Below the pieces are notes generated by a model. The model had not been told where the DNA came from, did not search any database, and saw only the letters and a program-made list of their open reading frames with translations. A stretch of DNA of 56,176 nucleotides, from the NCBI RefSeq assembly GCF_002101595.1, contig NZ_LQOM01000038.1, forward strand, positions 1 to 56,176, written 5' to 3'. Positions 16,231 to 23,886 of the stretch are shown here, one piece after another (position 1 is the stretch's first letter; each line of letters starts with the position of its first letter). A program made the position numbers and the translations under genes. The DNA comes from Mycobacterium celatum. Lineage in GTDB: Bacteria; Actinomycetota; Actinomycetes; Mycobacteriales; Mycobacteriaceae.

Positions 16231-16419
16231 ATGGCTAGCGACGTGCTCTGCTGTCCAGACGGCACCTCTTGTCACGACCACAACAGGACTGTCGGTGGTG
16301 ATCCGCTGCGCCCGGCTTGGCCGCGCTGGCGATCACCACGAACCGGCCCCGGTCCTGGTGCCGCCGCCCCGCCGATACGATCCGCGCGGGGCCGCGCGGA
16401 TCCTAGGAGCGCTCCGTGA
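16231..16419 (+). CDS. Candidate PhoAT antitoxin-like small protein upstream of phoH2
   Basis: 62-residue frame beginning MASDVLCCPDGTSCHDHN, from the ATG at 16231 to a TGA that overlaps the phoH2 GTG (GTGA, 16416-16419). A TAGCGT hexamer at 16217-16222 lies 8 bases before the ATG, fitting a leaderless start. Mycobacterial phoH2 genes are reported to be preceded by an overlapping phoAT gene, and the layout here fits. Against it, the middle of the frame is made of a dispersed palindrome (16295-16339), and the last part crosses an inverted repeat. Both position and overlap support translation; the protein's identity is uncertain. Confidence 0.45.
   Translation: MASDVLCCPDGTSCHDHNRTVGGDPLRPAWPRWRSPRTGPGPGAAAPPIRSARGRADPRSAP
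16295..16339. repeat. Palindromic repeat, family 3, copy 1
   Basis: GTGGTGATCCGCTGCGCCCG and CGCTGGCGATCACCAC form outer inverted arms (GTGGTGATC with GATCACCAC), with a conserved core CCGCTGCGCCCGGCT. The same core and layout recur at 38332-38380, where the outer arms are TAGGGGCGA/TCGCCCCTA. The arms co-vary between the copies, so the hairpin itself appears to be conserved. Confidence 0.65.
16376..16402 (+). promoter_or_regulatory. Promoter with perfect 11-bp inverted repeat before phoH2
   Basis: A TACGAT -10 hexamer (16376-16381) overlaps a perfect inverted repeat GATCCGCGCGG (16379-16389) / CCGCGCGGATC (16392-16402) with a 2-base centre. The repeat ends 3 bases before the Shine-Dalgarno AGGAG (16405-16409) of phoH2. 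It could be an operator on DNA or a hairpin that limits ribosome access in RNA. Confidence 0.5.
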
Positions 16420-17723
16420 CTGATACCCGGACGTATGTGCTGGACACCTCGGTGCTGTTGTCCGACCCGTGGGCGTGTACCCGGTTCGCCGAGCACGACG
16501 TGGTGGTGCCGCTCGTCGTGATCAGTGAATTGGAGGCCAAGCGCTATCACCACGAGCTGGGCTGGTTCGCCCGTCAGGCGCTGCGCTTGTTCGACGACCT
16601 CCGGCTGGAGCACGGACGACTCGATCAGCCCATTCCCGTTGGGGTACAAGGCGGTACGCTGCACGTCGAACTCAACCACAGCGACCCCGCCGTGCTGCCC
16701 GCCGGTTTCCGCACCGACAGCAACGACTCGCGGATCCTGTGCTGCGCCGCCAACCTTGCCGCCGAGGGCAAGCGAGTCACGTTGGTGTCCAAGGACATTC
16801 CGCTACGGGTCAAGGCCGGCGCCGTCGGCCTGTCCGCCGACGAATACCACGCCCAGGACGTCGTCACCTCCGGGTGGACCGGGATGGCCGAGGTCGACGC
16901 CTCGGCCGACGACATCGACGTGCTGTTCGCCGACGGCGAAGTAGACCTGGCAGCTGCACGGGACCTGCCCTGCCACACCGGAATTCGGCTACTGGGCGGC
17001 AGCTCGCATGCGCTCGGGCGGGTCAACGCCCACAAGCGTGTGCAGCTAGTGCGCGGTGACCGCGAGGTGTTCGGGCTGCGCGGACGCTCCGCCGAGCAGC
17101 GGGTGGCGCTGGATCTGCTGCTCGACGAGTCGGTGGGCATCGTGTCGCTGGGTGGCAAGGCCGGGACCGGCAAGTCGGCGCTGGCGTTGTGCGCGGGCCT
17201 GGAGGCGGTGCTGGAGCGGCGGACCCACCGCAAGGTGGTGGTGTTCCGCCCGCTCTACGCCGTCGGCGGCCAGGAGCTGGGCTACCTGCCCGGCAGCGAG
17301 AGCGACAAGATGGGCCCCTGGGCGCAGGCGGTGTTCGACACCCTCGAGGGCCTGGCCAGCCCGGCCGTGCTCGACGAGGTGCTCTCCCGCGGCATGCTCG
17401 AGGTGTTGCCGCTGACCCACATCCGGGGCCGCTCGCTGCACGACTCGTTCGTGATCGTCGACGAGGCGCAATCGCTGGAGCGCAACGTGCTGCTGACCGT
17501 GCTGTCGCGGCTGGGTGCGGGATCGCGAGTGGTGTTGACGCACGACGTCGCCCAGCGCGACAACCTGCGAGTGGGGCGCCACGACGGGGTGGTGGCCGTG
17601 ATCGAGAAGCTCAAGGGGCACCCGCTGTTCGCGCACATCACGTTGCTGCGCAGCGAGCGTTCGCCGATCGCCGCGCTGGTCACCGAGATGCTGGAGGAGA
17701 TCAGCAGCGGCCCGCTTCCCTAA
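16416..17723 (+). CDS. phoH2: PhoH2: PIN ribonuclease domain fused to PhoH ATPase
   Basis: 435 residues. The N-terminal PIN domain (about 1-140) starts TYVLDTSVLL with acidic Asp10 and includes ELEAKR and DSNDSRIL. The C-terminal PhoH ATPase has Walker A GGKAGTGKS with Lys253 and Walker B VIVDEAQS with Asp349-Glu350. PhoH2 couples ATP-dependent RNA unwinding to sequence-specific RNA cleavage and behaves as the toxin of a phoAT-phoH2 pair. The GTG start at 16416 has AGGAG 6 bases upstream. The stop overlaps that of the opposing gene by 4 bases. Confidence 0.93.
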   Translation: MTDTRTYVLDTSVLLSDPWACTRFAEHDVVVPLVVISELEAKRYHHELGWFARQALRLFDDLRLEHGRLDQPIPVGVQGGTLHVELNHSDPAVLPAGFRTDSNDSRILCCAANLAAEGKRVTLVSKDIPLRVKAGAVGLSADEYHAQDVVTSGWTGMAEVDASADDIDVLFADGEVDLAAARDLPCHTGIRLLGGSSHALGRVNAHKRVQLVRGDREVFGLRGRSAEQRVALDLLLDESVGIVSLGGKAGTGKSALALCAGLEAVLERRTHRKVVVFRPLYAVGGQELGYLPGSESDKMGPWAQAVFDTLEGLASPAVLDEVLSRGMLEVLPLTHIRGRSLHDSFVIVDEAQSLERNVLLTVLSRLGAGSRVVLTHDVAQRDNLRVGRHDGVVAVIEKLKGHPLFAHITLLRSERSPIAALVTEMLEEISSGPLP

Positions 17724-18106
17724 CCATTTAGCGCGGCGACCAGTCCGGCGGTGTCATCCACGGTGACGGTCAACGCCGAATGATCCCGCAGACCGATCAC
17801 CCGGCGCACCGGCGGCTCGAAGTGGATGCAGACGCCGGCGTCGGCGTTGGTCCCGAACGTGAGCCCGTCGTCTGCAAACGACAGCCGCGGCCCCAGCGCC
17901 GTCCACCACCGGTACGGGCCGGTGACATGCGCGTCGCGCACTTGGCTCAGCGGCACGTCGACCCTTAGCGGCCCGTACCGGGCCACGAAGCGGCCGTCCG
18001 CGGTGAGGGTGACGCCCTGACGCCCCGGCCAGCGACGAATCGGCAGCCACAGCGGCGCCAGCCGCGGCTCGTAGCGGTAGGGGAAGAAACGGTCCTGGGC
18101 AGCCAT
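17720..18106 (-). CDS. Conserved hypothetical protein, not recognised
   Basis: 128 residues from the ATG at 18106 (a GTG three codons earlier, at 18115, is possible). It is short, Arg/Trp-rich and predicted mostly beta: WLPIRRWPGRQGVTLT, FVARYGPLRVDVPLSQV, TGPYRWWTALGPRLSFADDG and FEPPVRRVIG. There is no signal peptide or membrane helix. The strand pattern is like a PH or bacterial PH-like fold, but I do not recognise the family. It is convergent with phoH2, with a 4-base overlap of stops, and divergent from the deacetylase. Confidence 0.72.
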   Translation of the reverse strand: MAAQDRFFPYRYEPRLAPLWLPIRRWPGRQGVTLTADGRFVARYGPLRVDVPLSQVRDAHVTGPYRWWTALGPRLSFADDGLTFGTNADAGVCIHFEPPVRRVIGLRDHSALTVTVDDTAGLVAALNG

Positions 18107-18149
18107 GACTGTCACTATCCGGCATCGTGCCGACGGTTAGGCTGCCAGG

Positions 18150-19031
18150 GTGGGACGGGTGCGCGACAGCCAAGCCTGGCGGTACTGGCGTACCGTTCTC
18201 GGCGTCGTGGTGGCCGCCGCGGTGCTGGTGATCGGGGCGCTGACCGGTCACATACGGCGCGCCGACGCCGACAACGTGGACTGTGCGCAAGTCAAGTGCG
18301 TGGCGCTGACGTTCGACGACGGGCCCGGCCCGTTCACCGACCGGCTGCTGCGCATCTTGGCGGGCAACGACGCCAAGGCCACGTTCTTTCTGATCGGCAA
18401 CAAGGTGGCCGCCAACCCGGCCGGCGCCAAGCGCATCGCCGAGGCCGGCATGGAAATCGGCAGCCACACGTGGGAACACCCCAACATGACCACGATCCCG
18501 CCGGAAGACATTCCGGGCCAGCTGTCCAAGGCCAACGACGCGATCGTCGCCGCCACTGGCCGCGCGCCGACGCTGTACCGGCCGGCCGGCGGGTTGTCCA
18601 ACGCGGCGGTACACCAGGCCGCCGCTCGGCTCGGCCAGGCCGAAATCCTTTGGGATGTCATCCCTTACGACTGGATCAACGACTCCAACATCGCTGCCAC
18701 CCGGGCGGTGTTGATGAGCCAGATCAAGCCCGGCTCGGTGGTGCTGTTCCACGACACCTACTCGTCGACCGTCGATTTGGTCTACCAGTTCATCCCGGTG
18801 CTCAAAGCCAATGGCTATCACCTGGTGACGGTCAGCCAGTTGCTAGGGCCGCGGGCGCCGGGCAGCAGTTACGGCGGCCGCGAGAACGGCCCGCCCGCAA
18901 ACGACCTGCGCGACATTCCGCCCGGCGAGATCCCGACGCTGCCCAACACGCCGTCGCCCAAACCGATGCCCAACTTCCCGATCACCGATATCCCCGGCGC
19001 CAACTCCGGCGGTCCGAACAACGGGACGTAA
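18150..19031 (+). CDS. Secreted/membrane-anchored polysaccharide deacetylase (Rv1096-like)
   Basis: 293 residues. An N-terminal membrane anchor or uncleaved signal (about residues 14-33, VLGVVVAAAVLVIGAL) is followed by a NodB-type carbohydrate esterase family 4 domain. Motif 1 is TFDDGPG with Asp56-Asp57, and the metal-binding HxxxH is H106-TWE-H110. Later motifs RPAGG and LFHDTYSSTV are intact. The C-terminal tail is proline-rich. Rv1096 has been reported to act on peptidoglycan, so N-deacetylation of cell-wall glycan outside the membrane is the likely role. The GTG start gives the anchor in full. Confidence 0.88.
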   Translation: MGRVRDSQAWRYWRTVLGVVVAAAVLVIGALTGHIRRADADNVDCAQVKCVALTFDDGPGPFTDRLLRILAGNDAKATFFLIGNKVAANPAGAKRIAEAGMEIGSHTWEHPNMTTIPPEDIPGQLSKANDAIVAATGRAPTLYRPAGGLSNAAVHQAAARLGQAEILWDVIPYDWINDSNIAATRAVLMSQIKPGSVVLFHDTYSSTVDLVYQFIPVLKANGYHLVTVSQLLGPRAPGSSYGGRENGPPANDLRDIPPGEIPTLPNTPSPKPMPNFPITDIPGANSGGPNNGT

Positions 19032-19037
19032 GCCTAT

Positions 19038-19073
19038 TGACACGTTGACACAAATACGTAGTCTTTGTGTCAA
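19038..19073 (+). promoter_or_regulatory. Promoter/operator with perfect 10-bp inverted repeat (likely TetR site)
   Basis: TTGACACAAA (19045-19054) and TTTGTGTCAA (19064-19073) form a perfect inverted repeat with a 9-base spacer. A further TTGACAC begins at 19038, and TTGACA is the consensus -35 hexamer. A TAGTCT hexamer (19059-19064) lies inside the palindrome and could be the -10. A repressor bound here would block the promoter of the MpaB-type gene. The TetR gene two genes downstream is the natural candidate. Confidence 0.72.
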
Positions 19074-19095
19074 CCGTTCGATCCGGGAGTGGGCG

Positions 19096-20052
19096 ATGAC
19101 CGTGCCGGCAGCTATCGATTCGCGTTCGGGCGCCGACAGCGTCGTGCGGCCCCGGGTGATGGCGGAGTTCCGCAAGCATTCCGGCAGCGTGTTCGCCGGT
19201 CTCTTCGGCGCAGCCGCGTTCGACGAGGTCGCTCTGGTTCCGGTGGCCGCGGCGGTGGACAAGACCGGCCGCTTCGCCCGAAACTTCGCCGACCGCGGAG
19301 TGCGCAGCGGCTTTTCGGCATTGCTGGCGATCTGGGGTGACGCCGACGACCGTGCGGCGGAGGGGGAGCGGCTCAAGCTGTTGCACCGCGACGTCCGCGG
19401 CCGGGGAACCGGCGAGTTCGCCGGCGTCCGTTACAGCGCGCTGAGCCCGCAGTTGTGGAATTGGATTGCGATCAGCGGGATCTTCGTCGTCCTGCAGTCG
19501 TTCACCCCGGCGACCGGCATCACGTTGACGCCGGCCGAGCAGGAGGCGGCGTATCGCCAACTGGTCGAGGCGTTTCGTGCCATCGAGCTGCCCGGCAAGT
19601 CAGGAAAGCTGCCGGCCAGCTACGCCGAGGCAACCCGGTATTACGACCGCATGGTGGAGACCGAGCTTGCGGCCAACCAGTTTTTGGACCGCGTGACGGC
19701 CGATCTGACCCGGCTGCCGTTGCCGACTTTGCTGCTGCCGGCGCCGATCCGGCGCGCGCTGACTCCGCTGTGGCTGGCGGTGCGGCCGGGGGCCGGACGG
19801 GTGGTCAAGGTGTGCTCGTTCGGGATCATGGATCCGCGGGTGCGGGAGCTGACCGGATTCCGCTGGCAGCCTTGGCATGACGTCGAGTTCGAGGTCTATA
19901 CGCGGTTGGTGCAGCTGGCCTGGCGGGTGCTGCCGGACCGGCTGCTGCTTGTGCCCCTGGCATACAACCGCCTGCAATACGAGAAGCTGGTCCGATTGCA
20001 TCGTTCGGTCGCGCTGGACTCGTTCGCGCCGCCGGGCTGTCCGGTCGGCTGA
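19096..20052 (+). CDS. Oxygenase MpaB family protein (DUF2236)
   Basis: 318 residues from the ATG at 19096; the frame is open upstream, but that part lies in the operator. Family features of DUF2236/MpaB-type oxygenases are seen: an N-terminal GLFGAAAFDEVALVPVAAAV segment, HRDVRGRGTGEFAG with the conserved His, and LSPQLWNWIAISGIF. MpaB catalyses oxidative cleavage in fungal mycophenolic acid synthesis. Mycobacterial members are numerous and their substrates unknown, often assumed to be lipids or terpenes. It is followed by a TetR gene after 12 bases, forming an operon likely under autoregulation through the palindrome at 19045-19073. Confidence 0.85.
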   Translation: MTVPAAIDSRSGADSVVRPRVMAEFRKHSGSVFAGLFGAAAFDEVALVPVAAAVDKTGRFARNFADRGVRSGFSALLAIWGDADDRAAEGERLKLLHRDVRGRGTGEFAGVRYSALSPQLWNWIAISGIFVVLQSFTPATGITLTPAEQEAAYRQLVEAFRAIELPGKSGKLPASYAEATRYYDRMVETELAANQFLDRVTADLTRLPLPTLLLPAPIRRALTPLWLAVRPGAGRVVKVCSFGIMDPRVRELTGFRWQPWHDVEFEVYTRLVQLAWRVLPDRLLLVPLAYNRLQYEKLVRLHRSVALDSFAPPGCPVG

Positions 20053-20064
20053 CACACTGTACGG

Positions 20065-20652
20065 ATGCGAAGGCAACGCAGCACCGCCAGTCCCACCGAG
20101 CAGGAGGACGCGATTCTCAAGGCGGCCGCCGAAGAGGTCGCGCTGGTCGGGGTGGGCCGGGCCAGCCTCGACGTCATCGCCCGCCAGGCCGGTGTCAGCC
20201 GCAGCACGCTGTATCGCCGCTTCCCCAACCGAGACGCGCTGATCACCGAGCTGGGGCGCCGCACCTTCGACTTCGCGATGGCCCGGCTGCGCACGGTCGC
20301 CATGGATTCCGGTCCCAAAGATGCTGCGGTAGCGGCATTCTGCGAGGGACTGCGGCTGCTGACCACCGAACCCGTGATGCGCAAGTTCCTGCAACTCGAC
20401 AGTGACCTGACGGCCGTGGCCGGGGTGTATCAGGAAGCTCAAGCCTTCCTCGACAACGCATCGCTGGCGATGGCGAAGGCGCTGCGCGCCGCCGGCGCCA
20501 CCATGCCCGACGACGAGTTGCTGGCTGTCGCCGAATTACACATCCGGGTGGCGTGCTCCCTGGCGCAGGTGCCGACCAAGGTCCTCGACGCCAGCGACGA
20601 CGACGCGGTGCGCGCCTACGCCCGCAAGCACCTGGCGCCGCTGGTCTGGTAG
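20065..20652 (+). CDS. TetR/AcrR family transcriptional regulator
   Basis: 195 residues. N-terminal helix-turn-helix at about residues 33-56 (ASLDVIARQAGVSRSTLYRRFPNRD), the standard TetR signature, followed by an all-helical ligand-binding domain with no recognisable effector motif. It is the second gene of a two-gene unit with the MpaB-type oxygenase. I infer that it represses that unit through the TTGACACAAA inverted repeat and is released by a substrate of the oxygenase. A bidirectional terminator lies 6 bases after the stop. Confidence 0.92.
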   Translation: MRRQRSTASPTEQEDAILKAAAEEVALVGVGRASLDVIARQAGVSRSTLYRRFPNRDALITELGRRTFDFAMARLRTVAMDSGPKDAAVAAFCEGLRLLTTEPVMRKFLQLDSDLTAVAGVYQEAQAFLDNASLAMAKALRAAGATMPDDELLAVAELHIRVACSLAQVPTKVLDASDDDAVRAYARKHLAPLVW

Positions 20653-20658
20653 GAACGG

Positions 20659-20717
20659 CGAGCAGACGCAAAAGCCCCCAACACGCGGGGCTTTTGGGGG
20701 GCTCTTGCGTCTGCTCG
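20659..20717. terminator. Bidirectional palindromic terminator, copy 4 of 4
   Basis: CGAGCAGACGCAAAAG (20659-20674) pairs with CTCTTGCGTCTGCTCG (20702-20717), with an inner GCCCCCAACACGCGGGGC stem and an additional G-run. It lies between the convergent tetR gene and fum, 5 bases from the fum stop. Confidence 0.85.
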
Positions 20718-20722
20718 GCGGA

Positions 20723-22120
20723 CTACTCCTCGACTTTCGCCATTGCGAGCACGTCGAGGCGACGGTCGAGCTCCTCTTCGGAGAGCTTGTCGCCGATCAG
20801 CCCGCGGTCGATCACGGTCTGGCGGATTGTCTTGCGCTCCTTGAGCGCTTCCTTGGCCACCGCTGCGGCTTCCTCGTAGCCGATCGCCGAGTTCAGCGGC
20901 GTCACGATCGACGGCGAGGACTCGGCCAGCTCGCGGAGGTGCTCGACGTTGGCGGCCAACCCGGCGATGCAGCGCTCGGCGAAAAGCCGCGACACGTTGG
21001 TCAGCAGCTTGAACGACTCCAGCATGTTGCGCGCCATCATGGGGATGTAGACGTTGAGCTCGAAGGCGCCGTTGGCGCCGCCCCACGCGATCGCGGCGTC
21101 GTTGCCGATCACCTGAGCCGCGACCTGCGTAACAGCTTCCGGGATAACGGGGTTCACCTTGCCCGGCATGATCGAGCTGCCCGGCTGCAGATCGGGCAGC
21201 TGGATCTCGGCCAGCCCGGTCAACGGGCCCGACCCCATCCAGCGGATGTCGTTGGCAATCTTGGTCAGCGACACCGCGATCGTGCGCAGCGCGCCGGACG
21301 CCTCGACCAGCCCGTCGCGGGCGGCCTGGGCCTCGAAAGAGTTGGTGGCGGTTCGTAATTCGGTCAAACCCGTCTTGGCTACCAGCACCTCGACCACTTT
21401 GGCGCCGAAGCCGTCGGGCGCGTTCAACCCGGTGCCGACTGCGGTGCCGCCGATCGCCAGCTCACCCAGCCGGGGCAGCGTCGCCTGCACTCTTTCGATG
21501 CCGGCTTCGATCTGGCGGGCGTAGCCGGAGAACTCCTGCCCGAGCGTCACCGGAACGGCGTCCATCAGATGCGTGCGGCCCGACTTCACCACTGTGCGCC
21601 ACTCACGAGCCTTCGCCGCCAGCGCTTCCTGCAGCGCCTGCAGCGCCGGAAGCAGGTGGCGCACAGCGGCTTCGGTGGCCGCGATGTGGGTGGCGGTCGG
21701 GAAGGTGTCGTTGGACGACTGCGACATGTTGACGTCGTCGTTCGGGTGCACCGTCACACCGTTGGCCGCGGCGATCGACGCGATCACCTCGTTGGTGTTC
21801 ATGTTGGAGCTGGTGCCGGACCCCGTCTGGAACACGTCGATGGGGAACTGGTCGTCGTGCTGGCCGTCGGCGATCTCGTTGGCGGCGGCGATGATCGCGT
21901 CGGCCTTCTCCGGCGCCAGCAACCCGAGGTCCTTGTTGACTTGCGCGCAGGCGCCTTTCAGCAGACCCAGGGCGCGGATCTGGGTGCGTTCGAGTCCGCG
22001 GCCGGAGATCGGGAAGTTCTCCACTGCACGCTGAGTCTGGGCGCGCCACAACGCTTTTGCCGGCACACGGACCTCGCCCATGGTGTCGTGTTCGATGCGG
22101 TATTCGGCGCTGTCGGCCAT
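20723..22120 (-). CDS. fum: Fumarate hydratase, class II
   Basis: 465 residues, normal for class II fumarases and close to Rv1098c. The superfamily signature GSSIMPGKVNP is at residues 314-324, carrying the catalytic serine loop. The SGRTHLMDA segment at 180-188 holds the active-site histidine region, and GSGTSSNMNTNE at 100-111 binds substrate. The enzyme interconverts fumarate and malate in the TCA cycle without an iron-sulphur cluster. glpX lies 28 bases upstream on the same strand, giving a glpX-fum unit ending at the palindromic terminator. Confidence 0.96.
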   Translation of the reverse strand: MADSAEYRIEHDTMGEVRVPAKALWRAQTQRAVENFPISGRGLERTQIRALGLLKGACAQVNKDLGLLAPEKADAIIAAANEIADGQHDDQFPIDVFQTGSGTSSNMNTNEVIASIAAANGVTVHPNDDVNMSQSSNDTFPTATHIAATEAAVRHLLPALQALQEALAAKAREWRTVVKSGRTHLMDAVPVTLGQEFSGYARQIEAGIERVQATLPRLGELAIGGTAVGTGLNAPDGFGAKVVEVLVAKTGLTELRTATNSFEAQAARDGLVEASGALRTIAVSLTKIANDIRWMGSGPLTGLAEIQLPDLQPGSSIMPGKVNPVIPEAVTQVAAQVIGNDAAIAWGGANGAFELNVYIPMMARNMLESFKLLTNVSRLFAERCIAGLAANVEHLRELAESSPSIVTPLNSAIGYEEAAAVAKEALKERKTIRQTVIDRGLIGDKLSEEELDRRLDVLAMAKVEE

Positions 22121-22148
22121 AAGGTGTGATCCTCGCTAGGGTTATCGG

Positions 22149-23180
22149 TCAGGGCAGTGGATATTGGGCGTTGGAATCGCCGGTGAAGTCGATCGCAGAG
22201 TATTCGTTGAGCTTCGAAAGCCGGTGGTAGGCCTCGATCATCCGCACGGTGCCCGACTTCGAGCGCATCACGATCGACTGGGTGGTGCAGCCGCCGGGGT
22301 AGTAGCGCACGCCCTTGAGCAAGTCGCCGTCGGTGACGCCGGTGGCGCAGAAGAACACGTTGTCACCGGAGACCAGGTCTTCGGTGGTCAGCACCCGGTC
22401 CACGTCGTAGCCGGCGTCAATCGCCTTCTGGCGCTCGGCATCATCCTTGGGCGCGAGCCGCGCCTGAATCGCCCCACCCATGCATCGGATCGCGGCGGCC
22501 GCGATGATCCCCTCCGGGGTTCCGCCGATCCCGGCCAGCATGTCGGTGCCGGAGTTCGGCCGGCACGCCGAGATCGCACCGGCCACGTCGCCGTCGGTGA
22601 TCAGCCGGATCCGCGCCCCGGTGGCACGGACGTCGTCGATCAGCTGTGCGTGCCGCGGCCGCTCCAATATGCACACCGTCATGTCGCGCACCGACAGGTC
22701 CTTGGCCTTGGCGACAGCGCGGATGTTGTCCGCGATCGGCGCGGTGATGTCCAGGACGTGCGCCGCTTCGGGGCCGACGGCGATCTTGTTCATGTAGAAC
22801 ACTGCCGACGGGTCGAACATCGCGCCGCGGTCGGCGACCGCCAGCACCGAGATGGCGTTGGGCATGCCCTTGCTCATCAGCGTGGTGCCGTCGATCGGGT
22901 CGACGGCGAAGTCGCAGTCCGGGCCGTCACCGTTGCCGACCTCTTCGCCGTTGTAGAGCATCGGCGCGTGGTCCTTCTCGCCCTCGCCGATGACCACCAC
23001 GCCGCGCATCGACACCGAGTTGACCAGTTCACGCATCGCGTCGACGGCCGCGCCGTCGCCGCCTTCCTTGTCGCCGCGGCCCACCCAGCGGCCCGCGGCC
23101 ATGGCGCCGGCCTCGGTTACCCGCACGAGTTCCAAGGCCAGGTTGCGGTCCGGGGCTTCGCGACGAGAAGAGGCGGTCAT
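22149..23180 (-). CDS. glpX: Fructose-1,6-bisphosphatase, class II
   Basis: 343 residues with typical GlpX features: GDKEGGDGAAVDAMRE near the N-terminus, the metal-binding VDPIDGTTLMSKG, and GIGGTPEGIIAAAA. It hydrolyses fructose-1,6-bisphosphate to fructose-6-phosphate. In mycobacteria GlpX is the main gluconeogenic FBPase and is needed for growth on fatty acids. Pairing with fum downstream mirrors Rv1099c-Rv1098c. The upstream neighbour (DUF4245) is divergent, with 54 bases between starts. Confidence 0.95.
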   Translation of the reverse strand: MTASSRREAPDRNLALELVRVTEAGAMAAGRWVGRGDKEGGDGAAVDAMRELVNSVSMRGVVVIGEGEKDHAPMLYNGEEVGNGDGPDCDFAVDPIDGTTLMSKGMPNAISVLAVADRGAMFDPSAVFYMNKIAVGPEAAHVLDITAPIADNIRAVAKAKDLSVRDMTVCILERPRHAQLIDDVRATGARIRLITDGDVAGAISACRPNSGTDMLAGIGGTPEGIIAAAAIRCMGGAIQARLAPKDDAERQKAIDAGYDVDRVLTTEDLVSGDNVFFCATGVTDGDLLKGVRYYPGGCTTQSIVMRSKSGTVRMIEAYHRLSKLNEYSAIDFTGDSNAQYPLP

Positions 23181-23234
23181 GGCGCCGATTGTCCCAGAAG
23201 CAGGTCGGCGGCCTAAAGCTGGGATACTCGTGCT

Positions 23235-23873
23235 GTGACGACCCAGCCGCAGCCGACGCCCAAGCCGGCGAAGCCCCGGTTGCTGCAGGACGGCCGCGAC
23301 ATGTTCTGGTCGCTGGTGCCGCTGGTCGTCGCCTGCATCGTGCTTGCCGGCCTGGTCGGGATGTGCACCTTCGCGCCAGGCGCGGGCAACCGGGGACAGG
23401 TGCCGTCCTACGATGCCGCGGCGGCCTTGCGGGCGGATGCCCAGACGCTCGGCTTCCCGGTCCGGCTGCCCCGGCTGCCCGAGGGCTGGCAGGCCAATTC
23501 CGGCACCCGAAGTGGTGTCGAGGACGGCCGGACCGACCCGTCGACCGGTCAGCGGCTACGGGCCGCGGTGTCGACCGTGGGATACATCAGCCCGGCCGGC
23601 ATGTATCTGAGCGTGAACCAGAGCAACGCCGACGAGGCCAGGCTGGTCGGCTCGATCCACCCGTCGATGTATCCCACCGGCACGGTCGACGTCGACGGCA
23701 CCCATTGGATTGTGTATGAAGGCGACGGCGTCGAGCCGGTGTGGACCACCCGGCTCGACAGTGCCGCCGGCCCCGCCCAGATCGCGATCACCGGCGCCGG
23801 CAGCGCCGCCGAATTCCGTACGCTGGCCGAGGCCACCCAGTCACAGCCGCCGTTAGTGGCGAGACGGCCGTAG
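23235..23873 (+). CDS. DUF4245 membrane-anchored protein (Rv1100-like)
   Basis: 212 residues from the GTG at 23235. A proline-rich cytosolic N-terminus precedes a single membrane helix at about residues 25-48 (WSLVPLVVACIVLAGLVGMC) and an extracytoplasmic domain with the VRLPRLPEGWQANS and STVGYISPAGMYLSV segments of the DUF4245 family. The function is unknown. The position next to glpX on the opposite strand is conserved with M. tuberculosis. The next gene starts 13 bases downstream. Confidence 0.85.
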   Translation: MTTQPQPTPKPAKPRLLQDGRDMFWSLVPLVVACIVLAGLVGMCTFAPGAGNRGQVPSYDAAAALRADAQTLGFPVRLPRLPEGWQANSGTRSGVEDGRTDPSTGQRLRAAVSTVGYISPAGMYLSVNQSNADEARLVGSIHPSMYPTGTVDVDGTHWIVYEGDGVEPVWTTRLDSAAGPAQIAITGAGSAAEFRTLAEATQSQPPLVARRP

Positions 23874-23886
23874 AGAAGAGGCAGCC

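Noticed and set aside
19045..19095. TTG start 17 codons upstream for the MpaB-type oxygenase
   Set aside because: It would place the N-terminus inside the perfect operator; the ATG at 19096 fits the family better.
23189..23719. Alternative plus-strand frame overlapping the DUF4245 gene
   Set aside because: Gly/Arg-rich shadow; the DUF4245 frame has a membrane helix and family motifs.
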